NCBI GenBank assembly: GCA_018669005.1
Contig: JABJAL010000086.1
Span: 1 to 64,000 of the forward strand
Reading direction: 5' to 3'
DNA length: 64,000 bases
Source of the DNA: Nitrospinaceae bacterium
Lineage (GTDB): Bacteria > UBA8248
The notes under the pieces: model-generated
The model's database searches: none
The model's input: only the letters and a program-made list of their open reading frames with translations
What the model was told of the DNA's origin: nothing
Made by a program: the position numbers and the translations under genes
Part shown: one piece after another, positions 1-8,996 of the stretch
How the letters are laid out: the number at the start of each line of letters is the position of its first letter
Position numbering within the stretch: position 1 is the first letter of the stretch

Positions 1-1
1 G

Positions 2-124
2 AAAACCCGCTCGTCGAGCAAAAAAGACGACGGCGAATTGATGAGGGAAACGGGTGTCATGTTTAAGATCCTTGGTCTTATGGCACCGGGCCTGTTAAGG
101 AATATATGCGGCAACACTTCTTAA
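2..124 (+). CDS. Possible 3' end of an unidentified coding region
   Basis: An open frame enters from the left edge and ends at a TAA at 122-124, giving about 40 residues ending MAPGLLRNICGNTS. It is basic and Ser-rich at first, then short and hydrophobic. I do not recognise a family. The other two forward frames close earlier or look less protein-like, so this could be the tail of a gene cut by the window edge, but it could equally be chance. Confidence 0.25.
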   Translation, partial: KTRSSSKKDDGELMRETGVMFKILGLMAPGLLRNICGNTS

Positions 125-1339
125 TCTAGCAAATTCCGACCTAATTTTCTCTGTCGTCGGTGCTTCCCGCCGAGAATTCCATGAAATCCGCAAAAAGATA
201 CCCTCTTGGGCGCCCCTCCCATCCAAATCCATCTTGAAAAAAGGGTTTTGTCCATTTTGGGGCGCAATACCCCTTTCTCCTCCGGGCCCAACACCTCTTG
301 CAGCCCCCCATCACCCGTAGTTGAGTACAGCCCGGTAGTAAGAAATTCATGAGCGAAATGATACTTTAGACAAAGCTTTTTCCCCTTGGCAATCTCCATT
401 ATCCGGCCGAATCACCCATCCTAATTAATTTCCCAGAACCTAAAGTATTATTGTATTCATCAACAAAGTGAGAATTATTCCCGTTCAGAAGTTCGTGCTC
501 AAAGTTCTTTTATTTATTATAATAACTTCGTCGCCTGAAAACATGGGCTTTTGAACATCCGAAAAAATATTTCTGACCTTTGGAAAACAGAAAAAGAAAT
601 ATGCCTATCAAAAAAAACAGGACTCACCAAATGAAAATAATCATATAGATAATTTGATAAAATCACTAAATTCCATCCCGCCCGGAATTGCCAACGATCC
701 CGATTAATTTGAACATATCCTAGCGGTATATTGGGATAGATTGGATTGCTCACCCGAATCAGGAATGAACGGAGACAAGACATATGGGCGAATGGAAAAT
801 GTCAGATGAGAACCCCCAATGCTAGAATTTACCATTGAGCGACATGGGGGTACGGTCATCGAGTCAGCAGACGCTGATCTTCAGAACCAGATCGTCGACT
901 TCAATGAATATTCGGCAAGAGGTACACCAAGTGGAACTTGACGAATTCGCAAAACTAATCCACGCCTTGATGCAAGAAAGGTTGTTCAGAATATAGTATT
1001 TCTAATTGAAATAAATGGATTAAGTAGTCATCATATCGTCAAATCCTCAAAAGAGAAGAGCTATTGGTTTCGCGGCGTCAAAATTCATAATTCAAAATAC
1101 CTAGGCCGACGAATTAAATTTTTCTGGATCCCAGGTAATGGAAGAACTGTTTCCAGGCGATAAAGGGTGAGAATGACATTTAAGTCCTAGGGCGTCCGGG
1201 GAAGAAACTACGACAACGACAAATTGCGAAAAACACTGAACTGGGAACCCATGATATCCTTGCAAGAAGACTAGATGAATACTTACTGTTAGATATTAGG
1301 GAAACTCGCTGAGGAGAGAAAGATCTGATAAATTTTTGT
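125..1339. other. Gene-poor stretch with degenerate remnants
   Basis: No convincing intact gene lies here. Minus-strand frames at 121-399 (92 codons) and 517-783 (88 codons) have unusual composition and no recognisable motif. From about 820 to 1275 the plus strand shows short gene-like peptides in shifting frames, interrupted by stops, ending in a recognisable sugar-nucleotide epimerase tail (separate entry). The stretch looks like decayed coding DNA at the edge of the polysaccharide locus. Confidence 0.5.
1182..1274 (+). pseudogene. Remnant of a sugar-nucleotide epimerase C-terminus
   Basis: One plus-strand frame reads KS-stop-GVRGRNYDNDKLRKTLNWEP and then MISLQED before a TAG. This resembles the C-terminal signature of GDP-mannose 3,5-epimerase-type extended SDR proteins (roughly KPQGVRGRNSDN..., then LGWEP.I.LEEGL). 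The internal TAG sits where Gln is usual (CAG to TAG), and no open frame upstream encodes the Rossmann domain. I infer a decayed epimerase gene. The match is about 25 residues and was made by eye. Confidence 0.45.
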
Positions 1340-3358
1340 ATGACACTACGCCACGAAAAACATCTCAGAAAAAAACTTCAGCTCCCATCGCCGCTGCTTT
1401 CTAGCCAAAATCAATACGTGAGATTTATCTTCTGGAGGCGTCCCGGTCTGTTATTGATCGGACTCCCCCTCTTATTCTTCATAACTTTATTAGCGGACAC
1501 AGCATCGTCCCTGTCACATGACAAAACCGTATCCCCATTTTTTCCTAACCTGGTACCAAACCCTGGCTTTGAAACGGATGTCGACAAAGATGGAAAGCCG
1601 GATGGCTGGCACCAAGTACCCGCAATGAAGCCCTCACACGGCAAAACCGAAATACAAAAAGGACTTAAAGGGGAACGCTCCCTAGTCATTGCGTCTGGCG
1701 GGAGCGTTACATGGAAAACGCGGCTCAAGAACATCAAACCGGGCCGCCACTACCTATTAACTTTCTGGGTAAAGCGGGAAGGATGGAAGGACGGAGAATA
1801 TCCCTTTGTTCATATTTTCGGACGGAAAATACTCTTGAACGAGCTTTTCTCGTGGGGGGGATGGCGGAAGGTCCGCCGGGTTGTTCAAGCGAGAGAGGAA
1901 AATGAAACTCTCCTCGCCTTCTCTGCCAACAAACTCGCCCACGGACTGGCAATCGATCAAGTAAAGCTCCGGGAATTGGCTTTCACAAATCTCCAGCCTG
2001 CCGAAAAGAAGACAGTGCCTAAAGGGCGACCCACTTTCACATGGTCATTTACACCGAGCGAATTGGTATTTCGACTAAAAATTAAATTGTCCACTTCCCC
2101 TGCTCTCCTAAATCCGACCGTCATTGAACTCATGAGCCCTGGAAAATTGGGAGTCCGGCTTCTGCGGCAACTTCCTGAGGGCGAATGGTATTGGAACATC
2201 AGATCCTTCCTGGGTGTGGAGGAAGTAGCGCACTCTGACATTAAATCGTTCCGGGTGCTGGATGGCAACAAAACATCCAAGACAATTCCAAAATCTATCC
2301 GCGTGGACCCGCCCAACCAGCGCACATCGTTTTTCCCAATCGGGATGTTCGACGCGCGGCCAAGCGGCTTCGCTGAATTAAAGGCGGCGGGATTCAACAG
2401 TGTTCTCATCGGAGACAGCCTAAAAACGCTCAAAGCAGCCAATAGGAATGGGCTAAAAGCCATTTTCTCTCACAAGAATATGAATGGTGCCGAATTCAAC
2501 TTACTTGCCCGGATAGCCAGCCAGTTCCCTGCGCTCCTGGGCTGGTACATTGAAGATGAGGCTGAAGGGCGGGGGGTTCCGCCCAGCGCGATCTGGCGGA
2601 AAACCGCGTCAACCAGAAATCTCACGCCCCCGCACCCAACAGGCCTAGCCCTCCTGAGATCCAACCAGGCCCGCTACTATGGGGATGCCGTCGATGTGGT
2701 CATGGTGGACCCCTATCCCGTCCCCACCCAGCCCCTTACCTGGGTAAGTGATTCCATCGAGAATGTCCGCAGACAACTCGGGCCAAATAAACAAATCTGG
2801 GCAATAATTCAGGCCTTCAGTTGGGGGCTGGAGCGGCATTATCCAAAAGACAAGCCCGGGCGCTTTCCAACTTTGGCCGAGGAGCGAGCGATGACTTACC
2901 TCGCCATCATCCACGGAGCGCGGGGGATTATATATTTCGCGGACGAGCATGCCCGAAGGAGCGCAGGACATTGGGCAAATCTGAAAAAATTGGCGGGTGA
3001 GCTAAACTGCATTTATCCTTTACTAGCCGCTAACGAGAAAATACCTCAACCCACCCTTGTTTCACCTGAAATGGATTCTCGCGGAAAACCCACAATTCAT
3101 TTCCTGGAAAAAAAACTAACCGCCAACAATTCGCCTCCCGCCAAGAAGGGCTGCCCACCTCTTCCGCCAGAAAATTATCTCATTGCTTTAAACACAAGAG
3201 ATAAACCAACGACTATGAGGCTTCAGGGACTTACTACCCAGGAGGGACATGCGTTCGATATATTCACATCGAAAAAAATAAAACACCACAGAAATGGGCT
3301 ACAAAAAACCTTAAAGCCTTACGGTGTCGGTATATGGCGTTTGGGGAGAAGCCAATAA
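1340..3358 (+). CDS. Membrane-anchored carbohydrate-binding / TIM-barrel-like protein
   Basis: 672 residues. A basic N-terminus is followed by one hydrophobic segment (about residues 30-52), so the protein is probably anchored in the inner membrane or exported. Residues about 68-210 resemble a jelly-roll carbohydrate-binding module, opening with NLVPNPGFE and DGWHQV. The C-terminal half (about 330-560) resembles glycoside-hydrolase TIM barrels: FFPIGMFD, then LLGWYIEDEAEG with an acidic pair, VDVVMVDPYP, and HGARGIIYFA. I infer a glycan-acting or glycan-binding envelope protein and cannot assign a GH family or substrate. It stands alone upstream of a bidirectional terminator and converges on the large minus-strand cluster. 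The ATG at 1340 precedes the hydrophobic segment directly. Confidence 0.7.
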   Translation: MTLRHEKHLRKKLQLPSPLLSSQNQYVRFIFWRRPGLLLIGLPLLFFITLLADTASSLSHDKTVSPFFPNLVPNPGFETDVDKDGKPDGWHQVPAMKPSHGKTEIQKGLKGERSLVIASGGSVTWKTRLKNIKPGRHYLLTFWVKREGWKDGEYPFVHIFGRKILLNELFSWGGWRKVRRVVQAREENETLLAFSANKLAHGLAIDQVKLRELAFTNLQPAEKKTVPKGRPTFTWSFTPSELVFRLKIKLSTSPALLNPTVIELMSPGKLGVRLLRQLPEGEWYWNIRSFLGVEEVAHSDIKSFRVLDGNKTSKTIPKSIRVDPPNQRTSFFPIGMFDARPSGFAELKAAGFNSVLIGDSLKTLKAANRNGLKAIFSHKNMNGAEFNLLARIASQFPALLGWYIEDEAEGRGVPPSAIWRKTASTRNLTPPHPTGLALLRSNQARYYGDAVDVVMVDPYPVPTQPLTWVSDSIENVRRQLGPNKQIWAIIQAFSWGLERHYPKDKPGRFPTLAEERAMTYLAIIHGARGIIYFADEHARRSAGHWANLKKLAGELNCIYPLLAANEKIPQPTLVSPEMDSRGKPTIHFLEKKLTANNSPPAKKGCPPLPPENYLIALNTRDKPTTMRLQGLTTQEGHAFDIFTSKKIKHHRNGLQKTLKPYGVGIWRLGRSQ

Positions 3359-3397
3359 ACTGACAATTTCTTCGCCTATTTTTTGAAATCCGAATAT

Positions 3398-3430
3398 AAA
3401 AACTCCCCAAAAATTGATTAGGGAGTTTTT
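3398..3430. terminator. Bidirectional rho-independent terminator
   Basis: A perfect 10-bp inverted repeat (AAAAACTCCC at 3398-3407, GGGAGTTTTT at 3421-3430) surrounds a 13-nt loop. The stem ends in A/T runs on both sides, so each strand gives a hairpin with a U-tract. It lies between the convergent genes ending at 3358 (+) and 3460 (-) and can terminate both. Confidence 0.85.
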
Positions 3431-3459
3431 GAAGTTTAAGGCGAATTTAAGGAATTAAC

Positions 3460-4611
3460 TTAAACAGGCGTCTTAACCCACGACTTGAGTTGGTTTTTTA
3501 GAAGAGCCGAGATCAACGGGGCGTGCCAGTCGAAATGAAAAACCTTATTGACCAGGGGAACAATGCCATCATATTTGGCCAGCTTAATTAACGCATCGAC
3601 TTGGCCATCAGACATTTTCGAGTATATCTTCCGAAGAACCATTCCGGCATTCAATTCAGGCTCAAGAATTTTCCGCCATTCCGTATCGTATGCGGCCAGA
3701 GTCTCTGCCGAAAAATTATTTTCCTGAAATGAACGTCCAAGCACTTCAGCAGCTATCTCTGCACAAAGAAGACCATAATAAATCCCTCCGGCGGTGGTGA
3801 TCTTCACTTGGCCCGCCGCCTCTCCCACGACCAGAACTCGCTCCGCAAAGGTTTTGGAAAGCGTTCCCATCGGGATCAGGCTGCCTTTCACTGTTCCATC
3901 CCAATCCTGCATGCGGGGAGCAAGATAAGGACCTTTCAACAACTCCCGAAGAAGTTCCCCTCCTCTTTCTTTTGCCAAAAGACCGATCTTGCATCGCTCA
4001 TTCCCAATTGGAACCACCCATGCGAATGAACCAGGAGCGATTTTATTCCCCAAATATATTTCCACATCTTCCACATCCTGCACTACCGCCTCAACCTGGA
4101 CTCCCTGGATACAATTATGGATATTTCCCAGGCCAACCTTCCGAATAAACTTCGCTCCATATCCCGTGGCCAAAACACAAGTTTTGGCGCGGAAAGTCCT
4201 TAAGCCATCTTCACATTGAGTGGTGAGAGAAACACCATCATCGTCAACTTCAATATCCTCGACCCAGGACTCCATACGGTAAGTGGCTCCGTTTTTTCCA
4301 GCTTTTTCGGCCATTTCACAATCGAAACTGGCCCGGTTAACTATATGGGCCCAAGGCTCCTTAGGATCATAAACAATCGATTCGCCTGAAGGGCCAAACA
4401 CCTTTATTTTCTGCAAATGATTTTGGATGGAGCCTACAGGAAGATTTAATTTTGAAAATGCTTCAACGCCGATGATGCCGCTACAATTGACCGAATCCCC
4501 GATCGCTCGATCTTTTTCAAGTACCAGTACGTCCAAATCTTTCTCAGCTAAAAGGCGAGCCATATGGCTACCAACACAACCCGCCCCCACTACTATTACG
4601 TCGATCATCAC
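3460..4611 (-). CDS. FAD-dependent geranylgeranyl-reductase-family oxidoreductase
   Basis: 383 residues, close to the usual length of the geranylgeranyl reductase/digeranylgeranylglycerophospholipid reductase family. The N-terminus has the FAD-binding GxGxxG (IVVGAGCVGSHMARLL), an acidic end to strand 2 (VLEKD) and the SVNCSGIIG motif. SFAWVVPIGNERCKIGLL matches the family's FPxG segment, and VLVVGEAAGQV is the second FAD motif. Relatives saturate isoprenoid chains or act as flavin halogenase/hydroxylase-like enzymes. Lying 26 nt downstream of the initiating transferase gene, it may act on a polyprenyl carrier, but that is inference. The family is clear; the substrate is not. Confidence 0.8.
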   Translation of the reverse strand: MMIDVIVVGAGCVGSHMARLLAEKDLDVLVLEKDRAIGDSVNCSGIIGVEAFSKLNLPVGSIQNHLQKIKVFGPSGESIVYDPKEPWAHIVNRASFDCEMAEKAGKNGATYRMESWVEDIEVDDDGVSLTTQCEDGLRTFRAKTCVLATGYGAKFIRKVGLGNIHNCIQGVQVEAVVQDVEDVEIYLGNKIAPGSFAWVVPIGNERCKIGLLAKERGGELLRELLKGPYLAPRMQDWDGTVKGSLIPMGTLSKTFAERVLVVGEAAGQVKITTAGGIYYGLLCAEIAAEVLGRSFQENNFSAETLAAYDTEWRKILEPELNAGMVLRKIYSKMSDGQVDALIKLAKYDGIVPLVNKVFHFDWHAPLISALLKNQLKSWVKTPV

Positions 4612-4637
4612 GGTTTCCTACATCAAGCAAAAGAGCT

Positions 4638-6503
4638 CTAGAGTTTCCTATCCCGGCTCTCCCACTTACCCAAGAGAGTAATCCAAAAAGAAAGAACAAT
4701 TAACTTTAAATCAAGAAAAAACCTTTGTTTTTTTATATATAACAAATCGTAGCGAAATTTATGCCGCCTAGGTGTATCATGATTTCCGTATATCTGGGCG
4801 AGGCCCGTAAGGCCAGGAACTACGGAATGTCTCTCTTTATACCCCTCAATATCTGAAGCCTCAACCATAATACCATCTCCATGAACTTCTTTTTCACCGG
4901 GCCGAATGGCTCTCGGGCCGACAAAACCCATGTCCCCCCGGAATATATTCCAGAGTTGGGGAAGCTCATCCATGGCGGTAGCCCGCAAAATCTTCCCCAC
5001 TTTTGTTACGCGAGAATCATCCTCCTGAGCCTGAACCGCCCCGAGGCCTTTTTCCGCATCGGGCACCATTGATCTGAATTTCCACGCCCGAAAGATTCGA
5101 CCGCCCATTCCAACTCTATCTTGGGAATAGAAGACAGAACCACCGTCCTCCATTTTGATCCAAAAAGAAATCATGAGCCACAATGGAGATGAACCTAGCA
5201 ACCCAGCTCCCGAAAGAAGAACATCGAAAAAACGCTTCAAAAGATAGGACCGCCGTGCCGGCCTGTTTCTAACCAACGTTCGGATTAAATCATAGTAGGC
5301 ACGCACCTGGACCGGTCGATCAAACTCCATCGCCGCCCGGCGGGCATTCTCGCCCATTTTTCTCGAAAGCCCCCTGTCGTTATAAAGGCGCAAAATTTCA
5401 TCAGCCATGGCCCTAGGATTTCCAGATTCTGCTACGAAACCACAGTTGTATTTTTTCGATATCAGAGCAACTTCCGAAACTTCCTCTATTGAAGCAACAT
5501 AGGGACGGCCAGCGGCTAAAATTCCGTAAAGTTTGCTAGGCACGATAAACCCGGCCAATCCCTGCTGGAGCGAAATAATAAATACATCGGCCGTGCCGAA
5601 TGACTCCGTCAGCCGCTCCTTGGGCTGATAGGGCAGAAAAATGACATTTTCGAGGTTCAGTTCCTTAACCCTGGCCTGCAGAGCCGCTTTTTTTGCGCCC
5701 TCACCCACGAAAACGACCTTCAGGTCCTCAAAATTCCGCAGCAAATTTGCCGTCTCGACCAGCGTCTCGAGACTCTGGGAGAGGCCGATATTCCCAGAAT
5801 GCATCACGACAAAGGAATCATCGAGGTCGTTGGCACGGGAAAAAGGATTCTGCCTGGGCCCGGGAACAACCTGGGCACAATCGATCCAATCGGGAATGAT
5901 AACTGTCCGCTCCGGAGCGCCTCCTTTTTTTTCGATGATCTTGGCCCGCATGGTATGGCCCAGCGTGATATTCAGGTCGGCATTTCGGGCAAGAAACGAG
6001 GTGATGCTCTGAAGGATTTTCTCCACGAAATCATTTTGAAAATCTTCCAGGAGACGCGCCACTTCGGGAAAAATATCGCGGAACGACATCACAAGCGGAA
6101 CGCCGTAGCGGCGGGAAGACATGATTGCCGCCAGACCGATAATGGGTGGATCTGTGGCGGCGATAATGATATCGGGGCGCTCCAGACGCAGCCCAGCATA
6201 GCATGCGGAAAGGAAGTAACTCAGGTAGTTTGCAACCCGCCCGGCGAAACGGTCTTTTGAAAACCGGGTGCCACACGCCCGGAGAATCTGGATGCCCCGG
6301 TACTCTTCCCGGCGAAATATCTGCCACCACTTCGGAGGCACAAAATCCTCTGCCGAAGAAATAAGAGGAACACCCGCCACCACCGAAACCCGGCAACCAT
6401 ATTTTTCGACAAGTTCCTCGCAGAGCTCCGTCAATATCTGCCCAGTCGCCGCCGTATCGGGATAAAAGGAGCGATTAAAAAGAACAACATGAATTGGACG
6501 CAT
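4638..6503 (-). CDS. GT4 glycosyltransferase fused to polyprenyl-phosphate sugar-1-phosphate transferase
   Basis: Two enzymes in one chain. Residues about 1-400 are a WcaI/WbuB-like GT4 glycosyltransferase, starting VVLFNRSFYPDTAATGQ with MHSGNIGLSQSL and a C-terminal acceptor/donor region. Residues about 415-621 are a monotopic phosphoglycosyltransferase: hydrophobic LLKRFFDVLLSGAGLLG, then FYSQDRVGMGG, and the catalytic Asp-Glu of AMDELPQLWNIFRGDM (about 512-513) followed by FVGPR. The second part starts repeat-unit assembly by moving a sugar 1-phosphate onto undecaprenyl phosphate; the first may add the next sugar. An in-frame GTG at 6578 would add 25 residues. I chose the ATG at 6503 because the family begins there; neither start has a strong Shine-Dalgarno. 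Confidence 0.88.
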   Translation of the reverse strand: MRPIHVVLFNRSFYPDTAATGQILTELCEELVEKYGCRVSVVAGVPLISSAEDFVPPKWWQIFRREEYRGIQILRACGTRFSKDRFAGRVANYLSYFLSACYAGLRLERPDIIIAATDPPIIGLAAIMSSRRYGVPLVMSFRDIFPEVARLLEDFQNDFVEKILQSITSFLARNADLNITLGHTMRAKIIEKKGGAPERTVIIPDWIDCAQVVPGPRQNPFSRANDLDDSFVVMHSGNIGLSQSLETLVETANLLRNFEDLKVVFVGEGAKKAALQARVKELNLENVIFLPYQPKERLTESFGTADVFIISLQQGLAGFIVPSKLYGILAAGRPYVASIEEVSEVALISKKYNCGFVAESGNPRAMADEILRLYNDRGLSRKMGENARRAAMEFDRPVQVRAYYDLIRTLVRNRPARRSYLLKRFFDVLLSGAGLLGSSPLWLMISFWIKMEDGGSVFYSQDRVGMGGRIFRAWKFRSMVPDAEKGLGAVQAQEDDSRVTKVGKILRATAMDELPQLWNIFRGDMGFVGPRAIRPGEKEVHGDGIMVEASDIEGYKERHSVVPGLTGLAQIYGNHDTPRRHKFRYDLLYIKKQRFFLDLKLIVLSFWITLLGKWESRDRKL

Positions 6504-6645
6504 TTTGGGGGATTCAACGAGCAATTCGTTTCGTTTCGGCTCTGTATGGATTTCGCCCACCATTCCAGGGATAAACACTGATCAGATTATCCCGTGGATA
6601 TATAAGGCGCCAGCCCGATACATGGCCCAACGACGAACCGCAAAC

Positions 6646-8442
6646 CTATGTTGAGGAAACACTCTGGGCTTCCGAAACGGAAGCCCTCGAATACGGTTTT
6701 TCATACACCATCTGGCCAATTACCAGAATATCCATATGGGTTCTGATGAAACACTCCATGGCCTCAGAGGGTTTCTGGACAATGGGTTCGTTTTCATTGA
6801 AAGACGTGTTCAACAATACCGGTACACCCGTGATTTCATCAAACGCGTTTAGGAGGTGCCAGAAAATTTCATTTACCTCGGAGTTGATGGTCTGAAGCCT
6901 TCCCGACCCATCTACGTGTGTAACGGCAGGGATTCGCTCACGCTGATCCGGCCTGACCTGATAGACTTGCAGCATAAACGGATCGGGAACCGCTCCCTCG
7001 AAATACTCGTCGATTCTATCTTCGAGAATAACGGGAGCGAACGGGCGAAATCTTTCACGAAATTTTATTTTGACGTTGATAATATCCCGCATGTCCTTCC
7101 GTCGCGGATCGGCCAATATGCTACGGTTCCCCAGCGCCCTCGCTCCCCATTCCATCCGCCCCTGGAACCACCCGACGACCTTGCCTTCAGCGATCTTTTC
7201 CGCAGTCCACCGGCACAGAGACTCATCATCGGGGAGTTTTTTTGACTTGCATCCGCTCTCCTCTAGCTGAGCCTGATAGGAACTCAGTTCTCTTTCCACA
7301 GCACCTTGGGTGTATTCTGGCCCCCAGTAGCTATGCTTCATGACGAAAGAACGTGGATTTTTCAGAACTTGATTCCACACATAATACGCAGCGCCCAATG
7401 CGGTGCCATTATCAGCTGCGGCCGGCTGGATATAGATATCCTCAAATGGGGTTTTTTTTCGGATTTTTCCGTTAAACACACTGTTCATGGCACAGCCGCC
7501 GGCCAGGCATAGCCGAGGAAGGCGCAATTTTTCATACAAGGCATTCAGGACATGGGATACGGTCTCTCCGTAAACATGTTGAAGAGAGGCCGCAATTGCC
7601 TCGTGCCGGGGGGTTAAGGGTTCATCCGCCTTGCGGGCGGGTCCAAGAAGTTCTTCGAGTTTTGGGGTGTATACCTCGTCCAGAATCGGCGCCCCATCGC
7701 TCCAAGACATGTTGCTCTTTCCCTGCCAGTGGCAATAGTAGGATAAATCCAGCTTGAACCCGCCGCCTGGCGTGAGATGCACCAGCTGTCCTATTTCATC
7801 GCTAAAATCGGGCTCTCCATATGCGGATAACCCCATCACCTTATATTCATCACCGTAGTTCATGAACCCCAGGTATTGCGTGATCGCCAAATACAGGAGG
7901 CCAAGGGAGTGCGGGAAATACACCTTCCCGAGAACTTTGAAATTGGTTCCGCGCCCCAGCCCCACAGAGGTGCTCACGAAATCTCCGAACCCATCAACGG
8001 AACAAACGGCAGCCTCGTCAAAGGGGGAGAGAAAAAAAGCACTGGCAATGTGTGCGGGATGATGCTCGACCCAGCGAATCCGGTCATGGACCCTCTCTTT
8101 TTTTATCCCCAACGTATTCGACATCACCTCCTCGATATCGAGGATGCTTCCCATGTTTTTCAAGCGGCTTGCAACCAATTTCACGTTGGGCCGGGTCCTG
8201 CATGTAAAAAGCACTTTGCGCCATAAGTTCGCGTAGGGGTCCCTCGACACGGCGAAGTAATCAATGTCCTCCGGGCCCACTCCACCATATTCCAAACACT
8301 TCAGAATGGATTCCGAAGGAAACCCTGCCCAGTGCTTCACGCGCCGGAAACGCTCCTCCTCAAGGGCGCACACCAACTCCCCGTCCCGAAGGAGTACGCA
8401 TGAAACATCGCCGTGGTAAGCATTTATTCCTAAAATATACAT
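6646..8442 (-). CDS. NodU/CmcH-family carbamoyltransferase
   Basis: 598 residues, normal for this family. It starts MYILGINAYHGDVSCVLL with ALEEERFRR, then carries the HHPAHIASAF metal/carbamoyl-phosphate motif, CSVDGFGD, LCLAGGCAMNSVFNGK and, in the C-terminal domain, RFRPFAPVI and VLLNTSFNENEPIV. These enzymes carbamoylate a sugar hydroxyl using carbamoyl phosphate and ATP, as in nodulation factors and some O-antigens. Position between glycosyltransferase genes indicates O-carbamoylation of a sugar in this polysaccharide. A run of eight A's in the coding strand near 7452-7459 is in frame. Confidence 0.92.
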   Translation of the reverse strand: MYILGINAYHGDVSCVLLRDGELVCALEEERFRRVKHWAGFPSESILKCLEYGGVGPEDIDYFAVSRDPYANLWRKVLFTCRTRPNVKLVASRLKNMGSILDIEEVMSNTLGIKKERVHDRIRWVEHHPAHIASAFFLSPFDEAAVCSVDGFGDFVSTSVGLGRGTNFKVLGKVYFPHSLGLLYLAITQYLGFMNYGDEYKVMGLSAYGEPDFSDEIGQLVHLTPGGGFKLDLSYYCHWQGKSNMSWSDGAPILDEVYTPKLEELLGPARKADEPLTPRHEAIAASLQHVYGETVSHVLNALYEKLRLPRLCLAGGCAMNSVFNGKIRKKTPFEDIYIQPAAADNGTALGAAYYVWNQVLKNPRSFVMKHSYWGPEYTQGAVERELSSYQAQLEESGCKSKKLPDDESLCRWTAEKIAEGKVVGWFQGRMEWGARALGNRSILADPRRKDMRDIINVKIKFRERFRPFAPVILEDRIDEYFEGAVPDPFMLQVYQVRPDQRERIPAVTHVDGSGRLQTINSEVNEIFWHLLNAFDEITGVPVLLNTSFNENEPIVQKPSEAMECFIRTHMDILVIGQMVYEKPYSRASVSEAQSVSST

Positions 8443-8495
8443 TTTGGTTCCTTACCCAAGCTCCAGTTCCCGAAGGAAGCGGCGCGGTCCCAGTT

Positions 8496-8996
8496 CTACC
8501 GCCTCAGTCCGATCAGCTCCACGATGGCCGCATCAATAAGCTGCGCCATTTGAGAAGATTGTGGCTCTATCTTTTGATCTTTTTTTTCTAAAACTTCACC
8601 GATAGCGGCTGGAAGCTCCTCAGCCTCGTATACTGGAACGATCCACCCCTCAGCGGCCATGGCCTGCACCAAATCCATCTGGTGATCGTTAACGTGCTCG
8701 TCGAACTTTTTCCTCCTGGGCATGACAACGGGTGTCTTACCCAATCGGAGGGCATGAATTGTTGTGGTACTGCCTCCATGACATACGATGATCTCAGCCT
8801 CTTCCATTAATCTCTCAAATTTTTCTACCGAAAGAAACGGTTCAAATTCGAAATTCTTAGGCTTTACACTATTTGTATGCCCTGTCTGGATAAAAACGGA
8901 ACGCTCCTTCACAAGGTCATGACCCACCAACAGATCCATCGCCGATATCAAGCGGCCAAAATCCTGGGTAGCGGTCCCGACCGTTGCGAAGATCAT
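8496..8996 (-). CDS. Alg13/PssE-like glycosyltransferase subunit (GT28 C-terminal domain)
   Basis: 166 residues. MIFATVGTATQDFGRLISA, EAEIIVCHGGSTTTIHALRLG and TPVVMPRRKKFDEHVNDHQ match the UDP-sugar-binding half of GT28 enzymes (Alg13, PssE, EpsF-like). The HGGS..T element contacts the nucleotide diphosphate. Its start overlaps the stop of the Alg14-like gene by 4 nt (ATGA), and the two proteins are expected to form a heterodimer that adds the second or third sugar of the repeat unit at the membrane. Donor sugar unknown. Confidence 0.88.
   Translation of the reverse strand: MIFATVGTATQDFGRLISAMDLLVGHDLVKERSVFIQTGHTNSVKPKNFEFEPFLSVEKFERLMEEAEIIVCHGGSTTTIHALRLGKTPVVMPRRKKFDEHVNDHQMDLVQAMAAEGWIVPVYEAEELPAAIGEVLEKKDQKIEPQSSQMAQLIDAAIVELIGLRR

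Noticed and set aside
121-399. 92-codon minus-strand frame near the left edge
   Set aside because: Composition is unlike a bacterial protein, no motif, and an alternative overlapping frame is equally open.
517-783. 88-codon minus-strand frame
   Set aside because: No recognisable motif or ribosome binding site; likely chance in AT-rich DNA.
7452-7459. Eight-A coding run in the carbamoyltransferase gene as a frameshift site
   Set aside because: The reading frame continues correctly through the run with conserved family sequence on both sides.
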